Made by a program: the position numbers and the translations under genes | Origin: Hermodice carunculata | Taxonomy: Eukaryota > Annelida > Polychaeta > Eunicida > Amphinomidae | DNA length: 64,000 bases | Assembly: GCA_964020975.1 (NCBI GenBank) | Contig: CAXHWN010002333.1 | Span: 62,001-126,000 of the forward strand | Reading direction: 5' to 3' | The notes under the pieces: model-generated | Seen by the model: the letters and a program-made list of their open reading frames with translations, nothing else | Databases searched by the model: none | Told to the model about the DNA's origin: nothing | Part shown: in pieces, positions 36,433-47,330 of the stretch | How positions within the stretch are numbered: the first letter of the stretch is position 1 | Layout: each line of letters starts with the position of its first letter

Positions 36433-36818
36433 AAAAAATTTGCAGCACCATTTGTTGAACAAATTAAGCTCTGTGGATCACCGGAAGTGTCCCTCTGCAT
36501 TTTGAAGCAATTGCTTGGTAAATCTTCAAGGAAGACATTGTGAAAAAATGAACAAAACAATTCATAAAAAAAACAAAAATCACTGGAGCATGACCACTTG
36601 AATAAAGTTGGTACAGACCTACCCAAGGGAGATCCTATGTTTGAACTGAGACCAAGACATCTCAGTTGTCTTGGTCTCAGGTTTGAAGTGGATCTTGTCT
36701 GCAGTTTTTGGAGAAGTCTAAAAGTGTGAATTGTGAACCAACAGACAGATGGATGGATGGATGGCAAAGAGACGACTGACCATCTGAAAGCTGAGCTGAC
36801 TGACATGTCAGCTGCACT
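36433..36818 (+). mobile_element. Family A 3' fragment in tandem, with inserted palindrome
   Basis: A third consecutive 3' end, hairpin at 36789-36818. Within it, the usual accaagtttgaagtgg phrase is broken by a perfect 14-bp palindrome (36646-36680). Confidence 0.65.
36646..36680. repeat. Perfect 14-bp palindrome with 7-nt loop
   Basis: CTGAGACCAAGACA, loop tctcagt, TGTCTTGGTCTCAG. It is absent from other family A copies at the same place, so it arose in this copy, perhaps by template switching. Confidence 0.8.
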
Positions 36819-36906
36819 AAAATTTAGAAAAAAAAATAAATAAATACAGCATGGCATGTTGAACAAATTAAGGTCTAAAGGGTTCCCAAAAGTTTCCTTA
36901 TGGAAT

Positions 36907-38372
36907 TCAAACAAGAGGGCTGTGTGAACAGCCCGTGCCTCAACTGATCTTGACATTCATCACACTTGCAGCTCTATGAACTTGGGAAAGGATCAAGGAC
37001 ACCATGTTCTCAGTAAGTCTGACCTTTATAGAAGAACACTTACATGTGCAACATCAAAGTTCAAGTAGTTCTCAAGTTATAATGAAGAGTAAAATTCATG
37101 TATGTTGCACTGTGACCCCACAAACGAGGTCAAGGTCATTCATGTACTGTCTCAGCATGACCTTCATACAGAATAATTAACATGTGTAGCTAACTCAAAA
37201 CAGATCTCAAGTTATCAAGTTAACAGTAAATTTCGTGTCAGTTGTCCTGTGAATTAGCATTAGAATGCCCATTGACTTACATAGTAATCAATAGGAAAGC
37301 TGCATCGAACAATAAGTACCCGAATAGAAAATCCTTAAAAATCAGGAATCCAAAACAGTGCCACCTAGTAAACAACTGTTTGACCCTTCCACAACAACAT
37401 ATCCATCACATTTTAGCTTAATCTGAGGGACCGTTCTGACTACAAGTGAAAAATAGCAAAACCATACAAAAAATTCCTTTAAAAATTGCAGCGCCACCTG
37501 GTGAACAAATTGGGAACTAGGTGTCCCCGGGAGTGTCTATGTATGATATCAAAGCAATTGGGTACGCAGTTTCGGAGAAGAAGATTTTTTAAGATTTGTC
37601 CAAAAAAAAGAACAAAAAAATTCATTAAAAATCCAAAAATCACTGGAGCATGAACATTTGCACAAAATTGGTAGAAACTCACCCAAGGTACATTGCCACC
37701 AAGTTTGAAGTTAATCTGCATGACGGTTTTGGAGAAGAAGTCAAAAATGTGAATTAGCATTAGAATGCCCATTGACTTCCATAGTAATCAATAGGAAAGC
37801 TGCATTGACTGACAAGTACCCAAATTGAAAAAATCGTTAAAAATCAGGAATCTGCAGCATTCCCACATAGTGAACAACTTTGTTTGACCCTTCTACAAGG
37901 AACATATCCACAATGTTTCAGCTTAATCTGAGTGACGGTTCTGGAGAAGAAGTCGAAAATAGCTATAACACACAAAAATTCATAAAAAATTAGGAAAAAA
38001 TTGCAGCACCACCTGGTGAACAAATTAAGAACTAGGAGTACCAGGGAGTGTTCCTGTGTGATATTAAAGCAATTGGGTGAGCGGTTTCGGAGAAGAAGAT
38101 TTTTTAAGATTTACCCAAAAAAGAACAAAAAAATTCATTAAAAATCCAAAAATCAGAGGACCGTGACCATTTGAACAAACTTGGTAGAGACCCACCCAAG
38201 GCACATTTCCACCAAGTTTGAAGTGAATCTGGCTGACAGTTTTTGAGAAGAAGTCGAAAATGTGAATTGTGGACGACGGACGGACGGACGACGGACGGAC
38301 GGACGGACGGACGGACGACGGACGGACGACGGACCCTCAAAGAACCTCAGCTGACTGACAAGTCAGCTGAGG
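36907..38372 (+). mobile_element. Family A element, complete-looking (1.47 kb)
   Basis: The 5' end is caaacaagagggctgtgtga, acagcccgtgcctcaactga. It has the same leader as 34605, two repeat units (37256 and 37751), a well-developed (GACGG/ACGG)n microsatellite at 38273-38333, and the hairpin CCTCAGCTGACT-gaca-AGTCAGCTGAGG at 38345-38372. Compensatory change keeps the outermost pair (CC/GG where other copies have GC/GC), which supports selection or copying of the hairpin as a structure. Confidence 0.8.
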
Positions 38373-38421
38373 TAAAAACTACTAACAGTAGTTTTGGAGA
38401 AGATTTTCTGACCTTTTATTC

Positions 38422-38449
<28 letters not shown>
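38422..38449. repeat. Poly-A tract
   Basis: 28 consecutive A bases between a family A end and the start of a family B element. Confidence 0.95.
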
Positions 38450-38452
<3 letters not shown>

Positions 38453-38833
38453 CAAACCAAAGACTCATGGGCCTAATGCTCTGCTGACCTTTAATGGATT
38501 ACATTGTACATGAATACAGAGATTCAAAATAAAACAAGAACACTTTGTGTGAGTTTGTGCTTTTATTGTTCGAGTGGGTGGCCCAAATTTCTGTCAAACT
38601 GTTATATTGGCGCCACTAGTATCAAAAGCAATCAAGCAGATGTTGACCTCCTCCACAACACCACTGAATTTCAATTCATTAAGATTCACAAAAATTACAC
38701 ATACCAGAGTGTTCACAAGATTTTAACATTTTTGACCCCTATGGTCACTCCAAAAGTTGGTCACCATATAGAGCTTTCTGTAACATGCATTCAAGAAAAA
38801 TGATGTCCAAACTATACCCCATCATCACCAAAT

Positions 38834-39471
38834 CAATACGGTCTATGCATAAGTTCACCAAGCAGGGAAATCCAGCGGAGAGTCCGATATCAGAGCCAGG
38901 CATGCACAGGTTTCTGGGTAATTTGCGGGCCTCTCAGTCTTACCACATAGGCTACAGCGCTACTGAATACAGCAAGTAACGAGGAGTGAAACACAGATCA
39001 TGATTTCTTCAAAAAAACAGGATCTAGGGTGGCTGAAAAAGTATTTGAAAGACAAAGGAATACCAGGGGATGGAAGGAATAAGGCGGCACTTTTATTTTT
39101 GATATTTGTCAGTTTGACGTTTCTTCCTGGTATCAACATTACAGCCCACTACACAACAGTCAGTGGTGGTTTACAATGATAATTTGCCTTGTCACTCAAC
39201 GTTCTAACTATCAATGCTTTCCGTACTCCCTCTGCCAATGATCTACAATGGTTAACTTCTATACACCTCCTGTATTTGGTCCATTTCCTGCTTTTCTCTT
39301 ATGTTGACACAAACAAGATTAGTGTTCGCCATCATGCATTATTGTGAGCACTTTTGAGAAGGTGCACAGCACGCCATCTGGTAGCAGAAAATGAGCCCGC
39401 ATGCCTCGCTTTCGTAATGGGACAGCTGCCGGGGTTTTCCTGATTGGTGAACTTATGCATAGACTGTATTG
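38834..39471. mobile_element. 638-bp TIR element with 33-bp inverted ends
   Basis: The left end CAATACGGTCTATGCATAAG and the inverted right end CAATACAGTCTATGCATAAG match over 33 bp with two differences. No transposase is recognisable inside. The well-preserved ends and clean split of the host family B copy indicate a fairly recent non-autonomous DNA transposon. The superfamily is not recognised; no clear target-site duplication was seen. Confidence 0.7.
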
Positions 39472-39819
39472 TCTCAAGTTTACTGGCCTGGTGACCTACA
39501 TAAAATAGGTCAAGGCTACCACATTACATAATATGCTAGTGTTGGGCATAAACTATAAATGCTACAAATTTAAAATGTGTTGCTTAATTATTTTTTTAGG
39601 TATTGAATTCTATCTTGTTCAAAACATTTCCGTCAAGTTGTAAATTGAGCCACTGGTACCCAACACAACCAAGATTTGGTCTTCCTCAACAACCCAAATG
39701 AATTTCACCAAAATCCGTCGAAAATTAAACATGCTGCAAGATTCACAAGTTTTACACATTTTGACCCATGTATTACATCACTGGTGCCACCAACATCAAA
39801 CTCAATGCAGATTTACATA

Positions 39820-39978
39820 CAGTATTCCCCTTCTTATAAGGCCACACCAAATTCACCAAAAGTGTGGCCTCATAAGGGAGGTGTCTGTTTTGAGGGGCAA
39901 AATATAATGAAAATGCCATACTTGCTGCATGGGAAAGTGGCCTCTCTTGAGAGGGGCCTCACAAGACCCGGACCACTG
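39820..39978. mobile_element. Short MITE, pogo/mariner-like, TA target site
   Basis: Begins CAGTATTCCCC and ends, inverted, CAGTGGTCCGGG, flanked on both sides by TA. The interior has repeated ggcctc / aaggccac motifs. The CAGTrgTCC type of end resembles the MITE at 60681-60859 and pogo-group elements. Confidence 0.5.
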
Positions 39979-40059
39979 TACAGTGAATTCCTGAAGTTAT
40001 GGCGGCAAACAGGAAAACCATCGAGGGCATCACATTCACCAACACAAAGTTTACAGATG

Positions 40060-40311
40060 GACAGACATGGCTGATCACATGAGACAGACACGGGTGATCA
40101 CATGAGATAGACATGGCTGATCACATGAGACAGACATGGGTGATCACATGAGTGAGACATGGGTGATCACATGGGACAGACATGGGTGATCACATGAGAC
40201 AGACATGGGTGATCATGTAAGTCAGACATGAATGATCGCATGAGGCAGACAAGGGTGCTCACATGAGACAGACATGGATGATCACATGAGTCAGACTTGG
40301 GTGATCGCAAG
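40060..40311. repeat. 23-bp minisatellite, 11 units
   Basis: Units of the type gacagacatgggtgatcaca + tga. The unit derives from the normal family B tail (ggacagacatgagtgatcgc, as at 49216), so it is a local expansion of the element's own subterminal sequence. Spacing is constant at 23 bp without spacers, which excludes a CRISPR-type array. Confidence 0.9.
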
Positions 40312-40341
40312 CTCTGCCACATTTGGTTAGGAGAGCTAAAA

Positions 40342-40500
40342 GATCAAACAGTTAATGCAGCATGACCATTTGAAGAAACTCATTCCAAAACCCAACCAAG
40401 GTACATTCCCACTAAGTTTGAAGTAAATCTGGCCAACTGTTTTGGACAAGTAAACAAGAAGATTGTGATAGTACATGCAAAGACTGAATTGGTCCTGCAA
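40342..40500 (+). mobile_element. Family A fragment
   Basis: The blocks gcatgaccatttgaagaaac and ttcccactaagtttgaagta are family A; truncated at both ends. Confidence 0.5.
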
Positions 40501-40531
40501 ACTTCAGAATGTCAAGGTCACCTTTTTTTAA

Positions 40532-40955
40532 TCCTTTCCCTGCCACATTCCTACAATGGACAAGCTCTGACTGCCATTTTAAATCAGCAATTTTGACAGA
40601 AAATGACAGGACTTGGCATATGGACAGCTATGCCACAACCAAATAGTCTTACGATTATAGGTTTGCTAAAAAAAGATTTAGCTCACATAAGGTCACATGA
40701 TCCGGTCGCCATCTTGGATTTTATTTTTTCGCCAAATTTTAGCATCATTTGACTCTTTAACATTATGAAGCCCTCCAAAACCCATTTACAATACCAAAGA
40801 ATACAGTGGAAATATAAAAAGAGATATTCTGGCAACAATTTCTCCCATTTTAGCCTATTAATTGATAATTCAGTACATCAATATCCCTTTTATCTCTCAT
40901 TAGAACCATATGAATCCTCCATTTGTGTTCATTCATTCCGTGGCATATTCTGGAA
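40532..40955. mobile_element. Possible piggyBac-type MITE, 3'-truncated
   Basis: It begins TTAAtCCTTTCCCTGCCA; TTAA followed by CCyTTkCCTGCC is the usual start of piggyBac-group elements. The interior block cccatttacaataccaaaga recurs at 43450. The family A 5' end at 40957 cuts it off. Non-coding. Confidence 0.4.
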
Positions 40956-40956
40956 C

Positions 40957-41562
40957 TAGAGGACTGTGTGAACAGCTCATGCTCAGCTGACCTAAGCTTG
41001 TTCCCAAAATCAAATCTGTAACTGAATAGATCTGTGTTGACCTAAAGCTTGGTGCATATGGCATTTAGAAGTATTTCAAAGATTTGCCAAAAGATAAATT
41101 TTACTGGCCCATGAAAAATTGAAGAATATTTAAAGAGAACTATAAAACAAACATTGCCACTTGATGGAGAAATACATGATATTGAGCGTTAGAATGCCCA
41201 TTGATTTTACAGAATAGTCAATAGAAACGGTGCATTTATTGGTACGTACCCAAACTGAAAAAATCATTAAAAATTAGGAATACACAGCAGTGCCACTAGT
41301 AAATAACTTTGTTTGACCCTTTCACAAGGAACATATCCATCAAGTTTCAGCTTAATCTGATATACAGTCCTGGAGAAGATGCCAAAATAGCAAAAACACA
41401 CAAAACATAATAAGAAATTAGAAAAAAAAATGCAGTGCTACCTGGTGAACAAATTAAGAACTAGGAGTCCCTAGAAGTGTTCTTGTGTGATATCAAAGCA
41501 CTTGGAGAAGTGATTTCTTTGAAGAAAATTTCTTAAGATTTGCCCAATAAAAGAACAAACAA
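40957..41562 (+). mobile_element. Family A element, interrupted
   Basis: The 5' end is actagaggactgtgtgaaca, gctcatgctcagctgacc. It includes one repeat unit (41175 onward) and stops at agaacaaacaagag, where the next family A copy begins. Confidence 0.65.
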
Positions 41563-41563
41563 G

Positions 41564-42488
41564 AGGGCTGTGTGAACAGCCCATGCTCAGCTGATCTTGA
41601 CATTCATCACACTTGTAGCTCTATGAACTTGGGAAAGGATCAAGGTCACCCATGTTCTGCGTAAGTCTTACCTTTACACAAGAACACTAACATGTGCAAC
41701 ATCAAGGTTCAAGTAGTTCTCTAATTGTAATGAAGAGTAAAATTCATATATGTTGCACTGTGACCCCAGAAACGAGGTCAAGGTCATTCATGTACTGTCT
41801 AAGCATGACCTTCACACAGAAACATTAACATGTGCAGCATCACGGTACTAACTCAAAACAGATCTCAAGTTAGCAAGTAAACAGTAAATTTCATGTCAGT
41901 TATCCTGTGAATTAGCATTAGAATGCCCATTGACTTACATAGTAATCAATAGGAAAGCTGCATTAACCGATAAGTACCAGAATTGCAAATCCTTCAAAAT
42001 CAGGAATCCAAAGCAGTGCCACATAGTGAACAACTTTGCTTGACCCTTCTACAAGAAACATATCCACCATGTTTCAGCTTAATCTGAGTGACGGTTCTGG
42101 AGAAGAAGTCAAAAATAGCTATAACACAGTAAAATTCATAAAAAATTTAGAAAAAAATTGCAGTGCCACCTGGTGAACAAATTAGGGAGTCCCAGGGAGT
42201 GTACCTGTGTGATATCAAAGCAATTGGGTGAGCGGTTGCAGACAAGAAGATTTTTTAAGATTTGCCTAAAAAATAAAAAAATTCATTAAAAATCCAAAAA
42301 TCACTGGACCGTGACCATTTGAACAAACTTGGTAGAGACCCACCCAAGGCACATCCCCACCAAGTTTGAAGTGGATCTGGACAGAGGTTTTCTGAGAAGA
42401 AGTCGAAAATGTGACTTGTGGACAGACGGACAACGGACGGACGACGGACCCTCACAAAAGCTCAGCTGACTCACTAGTCAGCTGACCT
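41564..42488 (+). mobile_element. Family A element, complete-looking (0.92 kb)
   Basis: The 5' palindrome is GGGCTGTgtgaACAGCCC, followed by the GCTCAGCTGA motif. It has the same leader as 34605 and 36907, a single repeat unit, a GACGGACGACGG tract (42423-42448) and the hairpin at 42459-42488. The shortest complete copy; it differs from the others mainly in repeat-unit number. Confidence 0.8.
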
Positions 42489-43229
42489 AAAAAACCTCGT
42501 TAAAAAGTCTAAAAATCATTGGACCATAACCATTTGAACAAACTGGTAGAGACCCACCTAAGGTACATAGCCACCAAGTTTGAAGTCAATCTGGATGATG
42601 CTTTCAGAGAAGTTGAAAAAGTGTTGGAATCCCCATTGACTTGCATAGTAATCAATAGGAAAGGTGCATTTGCCAATAAAAGAACCCGAATTGAAAAAAT
42701 CATCAAAAATCAGGAATCCACAGCAGTGACATTTAGTGACCAAGTTTGTTTGACCCTTTAACAAGGCACATATCCACCAAGTTTCAGCTGAATCTGAGTG
42801 AAGGTTCAAGAGAAGACGTCAAAAATGCTGAAAACACACACACACAAAAACGCCCCAAAAATAAGAAAATTGTAGCACCACCTGGTGAACAAATTAAGAA
42901 CTAGGAGTCCCTAGGAATGTTCCTGTGTGATATTAAAGTAATTGGGTGAGCAGTTTTGGAGATGATCTTTTTTGAGATATCCCCCCCAAAACAACAAAAA
43001 ACTCATAAAAAATCCAAAAATCATTGGAGCATGACCATTTTAACATATTTGGTAGAGACTAACCCAACGTACATTGCCACCAAGTTTGAAGCAAATCTTC
43101 CTGAAGGTTTTGGAGAAGTAGTTGAAAATGTGAACTGTGAATGGATAATCTCATTAACGACTGATGGATGACAGACGATGGATGAAGTGATGGCATAAGC
43201 TCTGCTAACTGATAAGCCAGCTGAGTTTA
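42489..43229 (+). mobile_element. Family A 3' fragment
   Basis: It follows the previous hairpin directly and carries about 1.5 repeat units. It ends in a decayed hairpin (agctctgctaactgataagc, cagctgag) near 43197-43229. Confidence 0.65.
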
Positions 43230-43394
43230 AAACATATGTTAGGAAGATCAGTAAGTATCTCATAAGAACACAAGAGAGCATATTCTCAAACTGTTACCAC
43301 CACGAGCATAAAATCCGTGCCTTTGCATATCTGTTACTATGAGTAGGTCAAGGTCACTGACAGTCATGTGGCTGGGCTGCCAATTGACTTTTTA

Positions 43395-43884
43395 CTGTTT
43401 GCCCTCAAATTTAAGTGTTACTTGAGTGTATACAGTTTTTAATCACTCAAACGTCCATTTATAATACCAAACAAAGTAGTAAAGAGATGAAATGAGACAT
43501 TTTGGCAACATTTGATATAATTTTAACACATTAATTTAGCAATTCAAGGGGACAATATCCACTGTTTTGAAGCCCCTGCTGCACCGTCTAGACTGCCTGC
43601 TCCCTTGGCTTCTATGGCTTGCCATCTTGTATTGGTCACAAATCATCAAGGTGCTCTGAGGCCATCATGCGACTTGGGATGTGACACTTTTTATAATACA
43701 TCCATAACAGAGACTAATATATGAACTGGTAAACACATTGGTAGTTAGGTGTATCTGAAAAAATAGCTTTGACAGTTTGTCTTTTGTCGCACTTATAGAC
43801 ATCAACAATGTAAATTTGACTACAGTCTCTTCCAGCATGCTACTTTTGTGCAACTATAGTCACTTCCAGCACTGAAAAGGTTAA
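43395..43884. mobile_element. Possible piggyBac-type MITE, opposite end
   Basis: It shares ataccaaa...ttttggcaaca and tttaacacattaatt-type blocks with 40532-40955. It ends, inverted, TTAACCTTTTCAGTGCTGGA (43884 leftward), a TTAA-flanked CCTTTT end. Tentative assignment. Confidence 0.35.
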
Positions 43885-44102
43885 GACCATCATCACTATT
43901 GGTAACATGGAGATATCCCCTCAGCAAATGTCCCAAATTTTGATAATTTGTTAAAAACAAAAAAGAGACAGCACCACCATGTAGTGAACAAACTTGGTCG
44001 AGATCAAGTGCACTTACATCCCCAATAAGTCTGAAAAAGATCCAATTCTTGGTTTAGGAAAGAAAAAGTCCAGAAAAGCAAAAACACAAGAAATTCTTTG
44101 AA

Positions 44103-44955
44103 CAAGAGGACTGGGACAGTCCTGTGCTCTGCTGACATGTCCATATACATACATATACCCTTGCACTTTTTTAAAATTTGTCCAAAAAAGATAAAAAAAT
44201 TTTAAAATCTATGAAGCATGTCCATTTGAACAAATCTGCTAGAAACCCACCCAAAATTGAAGTCAATCTGAATGAGGGTTTTGAAGAAGTCAAACTGTGA
44301 ATTAACATTCGACTGCCCATTGAGTTATATAGTAATCAACAGGAAATATAGCAATAACACACAAAAAATCATTGAAAAATTTGATGGTTTCAGAAAAGAC
44401 GTCAAAAATGTGAATTAGCATTAGAATGCCCATTGACTTATATGGTAATCAATAGGAAAGGGGCATTTATTGATAAGTACCCAAATTGAAAAAGTTGTTA
44501 AAAATTAAGAATCCACAGCAGCGCCAACAACTTTGTTTGACCCTTTCACAAGGCACATATCCACAAAGTTTCAGCTTAATCTGAGTGATGGTTCTGGAGA
44601 AGAATTCAAAATAGCTGTAACACACAAAAAAAATCATAAAAAAATTGCAGTGCCACCTGGTGAACAAATTAAGAATTAGGAGTCCCTTGGAGTGTTCCTG
44701 TGTGATATTAAAGCAACTGGGTGAGCAGTTCCTGAGAAGATGTTTTAAGGTTAGCCCCAAAAAAACACAAAAAAATTCATAAAAAATCCAAAAATCATTC
44801 GAGTGTGACCATTTGAACAAACTTGGTAGAGACCCACTGAAGACACATCCCTACCAAGTTTGAAGTGAATTTAGGTGATGGTGTTTGAGAATAAATAAAA
44901 AAACATGAATTGTGGATTGACAACAGATGATGGACTATCGATGGATGTCTCTGCG
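44103..44955 (+). mobile_element. Family A element, interrupted by a Penelope-like insertion
   Basis: The 5' end is caagaggactgggacagtcc, tgtgctctgctgac. It contains a full repeat unit (44410-44890) and reaches the pre-terminal ggatgatggactatcgatgg tract. The expected terminal hairpin is missing here but appears at 46250-46279, beyond the Penelope-like segment. Confidence 0.65.
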
Positions 44956-46210
44956 TATGCTACACTTATGTACAAACAATGATCGTGAAGTGAGTGTTTA
45001 AGATAACGGACTATAGTCACCTCTTCACCCAAGTGATGAAATAGGAGGAGCCAATAATGAATGATGGCATCTGACTTTAGACAGACTAGAGAAAATCTCT
45101 AGGTGGGTTTAAATTAACTTAGTGGTATACCAACTATCACCCTACCACCACTTCTATGTTAGCCCTACCTAAATCAATAGAATAATATAATCTATTAGTG
45201 TCTTGGAATGAGTGTTGTATTTTGTCCGTATTGTTTCATATCTATGGAAACACATAATCAGAGTTTTATATAGCTTTTTGGTGTCATAGGTTTTGTGGCA
45301 TAGTTTATTCATCAATATTCTTATTCTCCTTACAAATTCACTTATTTGTGATGTGTTTCTGCTAATGTGTAAAACCTGTCCAATGACCACACCATAGGCT
45401 AGGTTCTGTGGAATGTTTCCAGTAATATCAGGATATGAAACTATGTCAAACTTGAATTGTTCTCGTTTGTCAAAAGCCTTTGTCACATACTGTTTGTTGT
45501 CAATCCCTATTTCAATATCAAGGAAAGTTGCCTTATTGTCACTCTCATTTTCTTCATTTAAAATGAGTTCTTTTGGGTAAATTCCCTTCCAATGTTTCTT
45601 GATCTATCCTTGTTGTTGAGAGTACATGATCATCGATAAATGTTCCAGTATGTGAATAGAATCTTCTTGCAGCAGTGTAGTTTGTTTTTGCCAATTCTTC
45701 CATCCATTTGGATTCATAATAATGTTGACATAAATTGGCAATATAAGGAGCTGGATCAGTTCCCATGGGTTTTCCCACTATTTGTCGAAATACTTCATTA
45801 CCAAAGCTGAAGTATGCATTGTTGATGATATACTTTATCAAATCAGAACATTCCTCTTTGGTGTAACATTTTCTTTTATCCTTTCCTTTGTCAAATCTTG
45901 CGTCAGTGTTGGAAGTGTATTGACATGTTCCTCCTTTGCATGCCTTGTGCAACATTGAAATTAACACTTCCTTTAGGTCTTTGATAACCAAGATACACAA
46001 TGTTGAAAAATCAAAGGTTTGGATAGATTTGGCATCTTCCTTCTTGTTGATCTTATCTATGTCCTGTAAGATACCCATGGTACTTGCAGTATTCCACATC
46101 CAATTCACTCTTGTGTATGTATGAACTCTTTCATAATAATTAGTATGGGATTTTTTGGACAAGTTTCAGAACTTAAGTTAGTATGTTAGCAACTTGTTTT
46201 AAAACGCATT
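44956..46210 (-). mobile_element. Penelope-like retroelement, truncated
   Basis: On the minus strand two open segments (46162-45554 and 45486-45169) encode consecutive parts of a Penelope-type RT. Motifs seen: TFDFSTL, AYFSFGNEVFRQIVGKPMGT followed by DPAPYIANL, FIDD (catalytic), then FDIVSYPDITGNIPQNLAYG and ISRNTSQISEFVRRIRIL. These are hallmark blocks of Penelope-like elements. The N-terminal RT part is absent (5' truncation near 46165) and no GIY-YIG endonuclease is recognisable. It is broken. It lies inside a family A copy, so it is younger than that copy. Confidence 0.8.
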
Positions 46211-46279
46211 TCTTTGCTGCGATAGAGATGGAGGACAGACCCTCACAAAAGCTCAGCTGACTGACAAGTCAGCTGAGCT
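46211..46279 (+). mobile_element. Family A 3' end beyond the Penelope-like insertion
   Basis: The tract gagatggaggacagaccctc leads into a perfect 13-bp hairpin at 46250-46279. It most simply completes the copy started at 44103. Confidence 0.6.
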
Positions 46280-46952
46280 AAAAATCACTATACCGTGACC
46301 ATTTGAACAAATTGGTAGAGACCCACTGAAGGTACATTCCCAACAACTTCGAAGTGAATCTGGCTAAAGGTTTTGGAGAAGAAGTTGAAAAATGTGAATT
46401 ACCACAATCCCGATTCACTTACATTCTAATCAACAGGAATGTATGCATGGACTAATACGTGCCTGAATTGAAAAACTTTTTATAAATCAGGGATCCATAG
46501 CAACGCTGCCTGGTGAACAAGTTTATGTAACCCTTCTACAAGGAACATGTACACCATCTTTTCGGCATTATCTGAGTGATGATTTTGGAGGAGGTGAAAA
46601 GAGCCAAAAAACACACTCAAATTCATGAAAAAAAAAAAAAAATCACAGTGCCATCTGTTGAATAAACTACAGTCCAAGGGTACCCAGAAGTGTCCCTATG
46701 CAACTTAGAAGCAATTGGCCAAGATATTTCTGAGAAGATATTTTAAGATTTTGCAAAAAAATGAAACAATTGGACCATGACCATTTTGACACACTTTGTA
46801 GAGACTCATACAAGGTACATCCCCACCAAGTTTGAAGTGAATCTGGCTAACAGTTATGGAGAAGAAGACGAAAATGTAAATTGTGGATGGAAGGATGAAG
46901 GACGGATGACAGGCCTTCCTATACACTCAGCTGACTGACAAGTCAGCTGAGC
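46280..46952 (+). mobile_element. Family A 3' fragment
   Basis: Another tandem 3' piece with about 1.3 repeat units and a hairpin at 46925-46952 (ACTCAGCTGACT/AGTCAGCTGAGCT). Confidence 0.65.
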
Positions 46953-47330
46953 TGAAACACAAAACTATAACCTAGACTGGAAAATTATTTGTAGTAAAAA
47001 GGTATCACGCACAGAACACCTTATAGGGTCTAAGGGCACCCATGGTGCCCCTATGCAACTTCAAAGAAATTGGCCATGTGATTTCACATGTATTTGACAC
47101 AATTTTCCTTCAACTTCACCAAAACAATAAAATATAATAAGAATACAGTTTCATTTTCATCTTTTACAGGTGGAAAACAATTTTATGGATTGATAATACA
47201 TGTTTTTGAAAGGTAATGTCAGCATTGTGCTGACAAGTATTCTCACATGCTCCATTTTAGATGCCACATAATATATAATGTGGGACACCATTGGTAAGTG
47301 AAGCCCTGAATCTTATTCTGTAATGAACTC
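46953..47330. other. Intergenic stretch, faint family A remnants
   Basis: A ggtgcccctatgcaacttca phrase near 47051 recalls family A; otherwise nothing. Confidence 0.4.

Larger units (their letters stand above)
38458..40341 (+). mobile_element. Family B element, split by a TIR element
   Basis: The 5' part (38461-38833) starts with the motif catgggcctaatgctctgct. The 3' part (39472-40341) resumes with ctggcctggtgacctacata and aataggtcaaggctacc, and ends in the hairpin-like agctctgccacatttggtta, ggagagctaaaag. Between them lies the element at 38834-39471. The 3' part also holds a 159-bp pogo-like MITE and an expanded 23-bp minisatellite. Confidence 0.65.

Noticed and set aside
36393-36956. 187-codon minus-strand frame across the tandem 3' ends
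   Set aside because: It runs antisense through family A repeats, which yield similar peptides (FKLGGDVPWVG-type) in every copy.
40060-40311. Regular repeats considered as a CRISPR-like array
   Set aside because: Units are contiguous with no unique spacers, and the window is eukaryotic.
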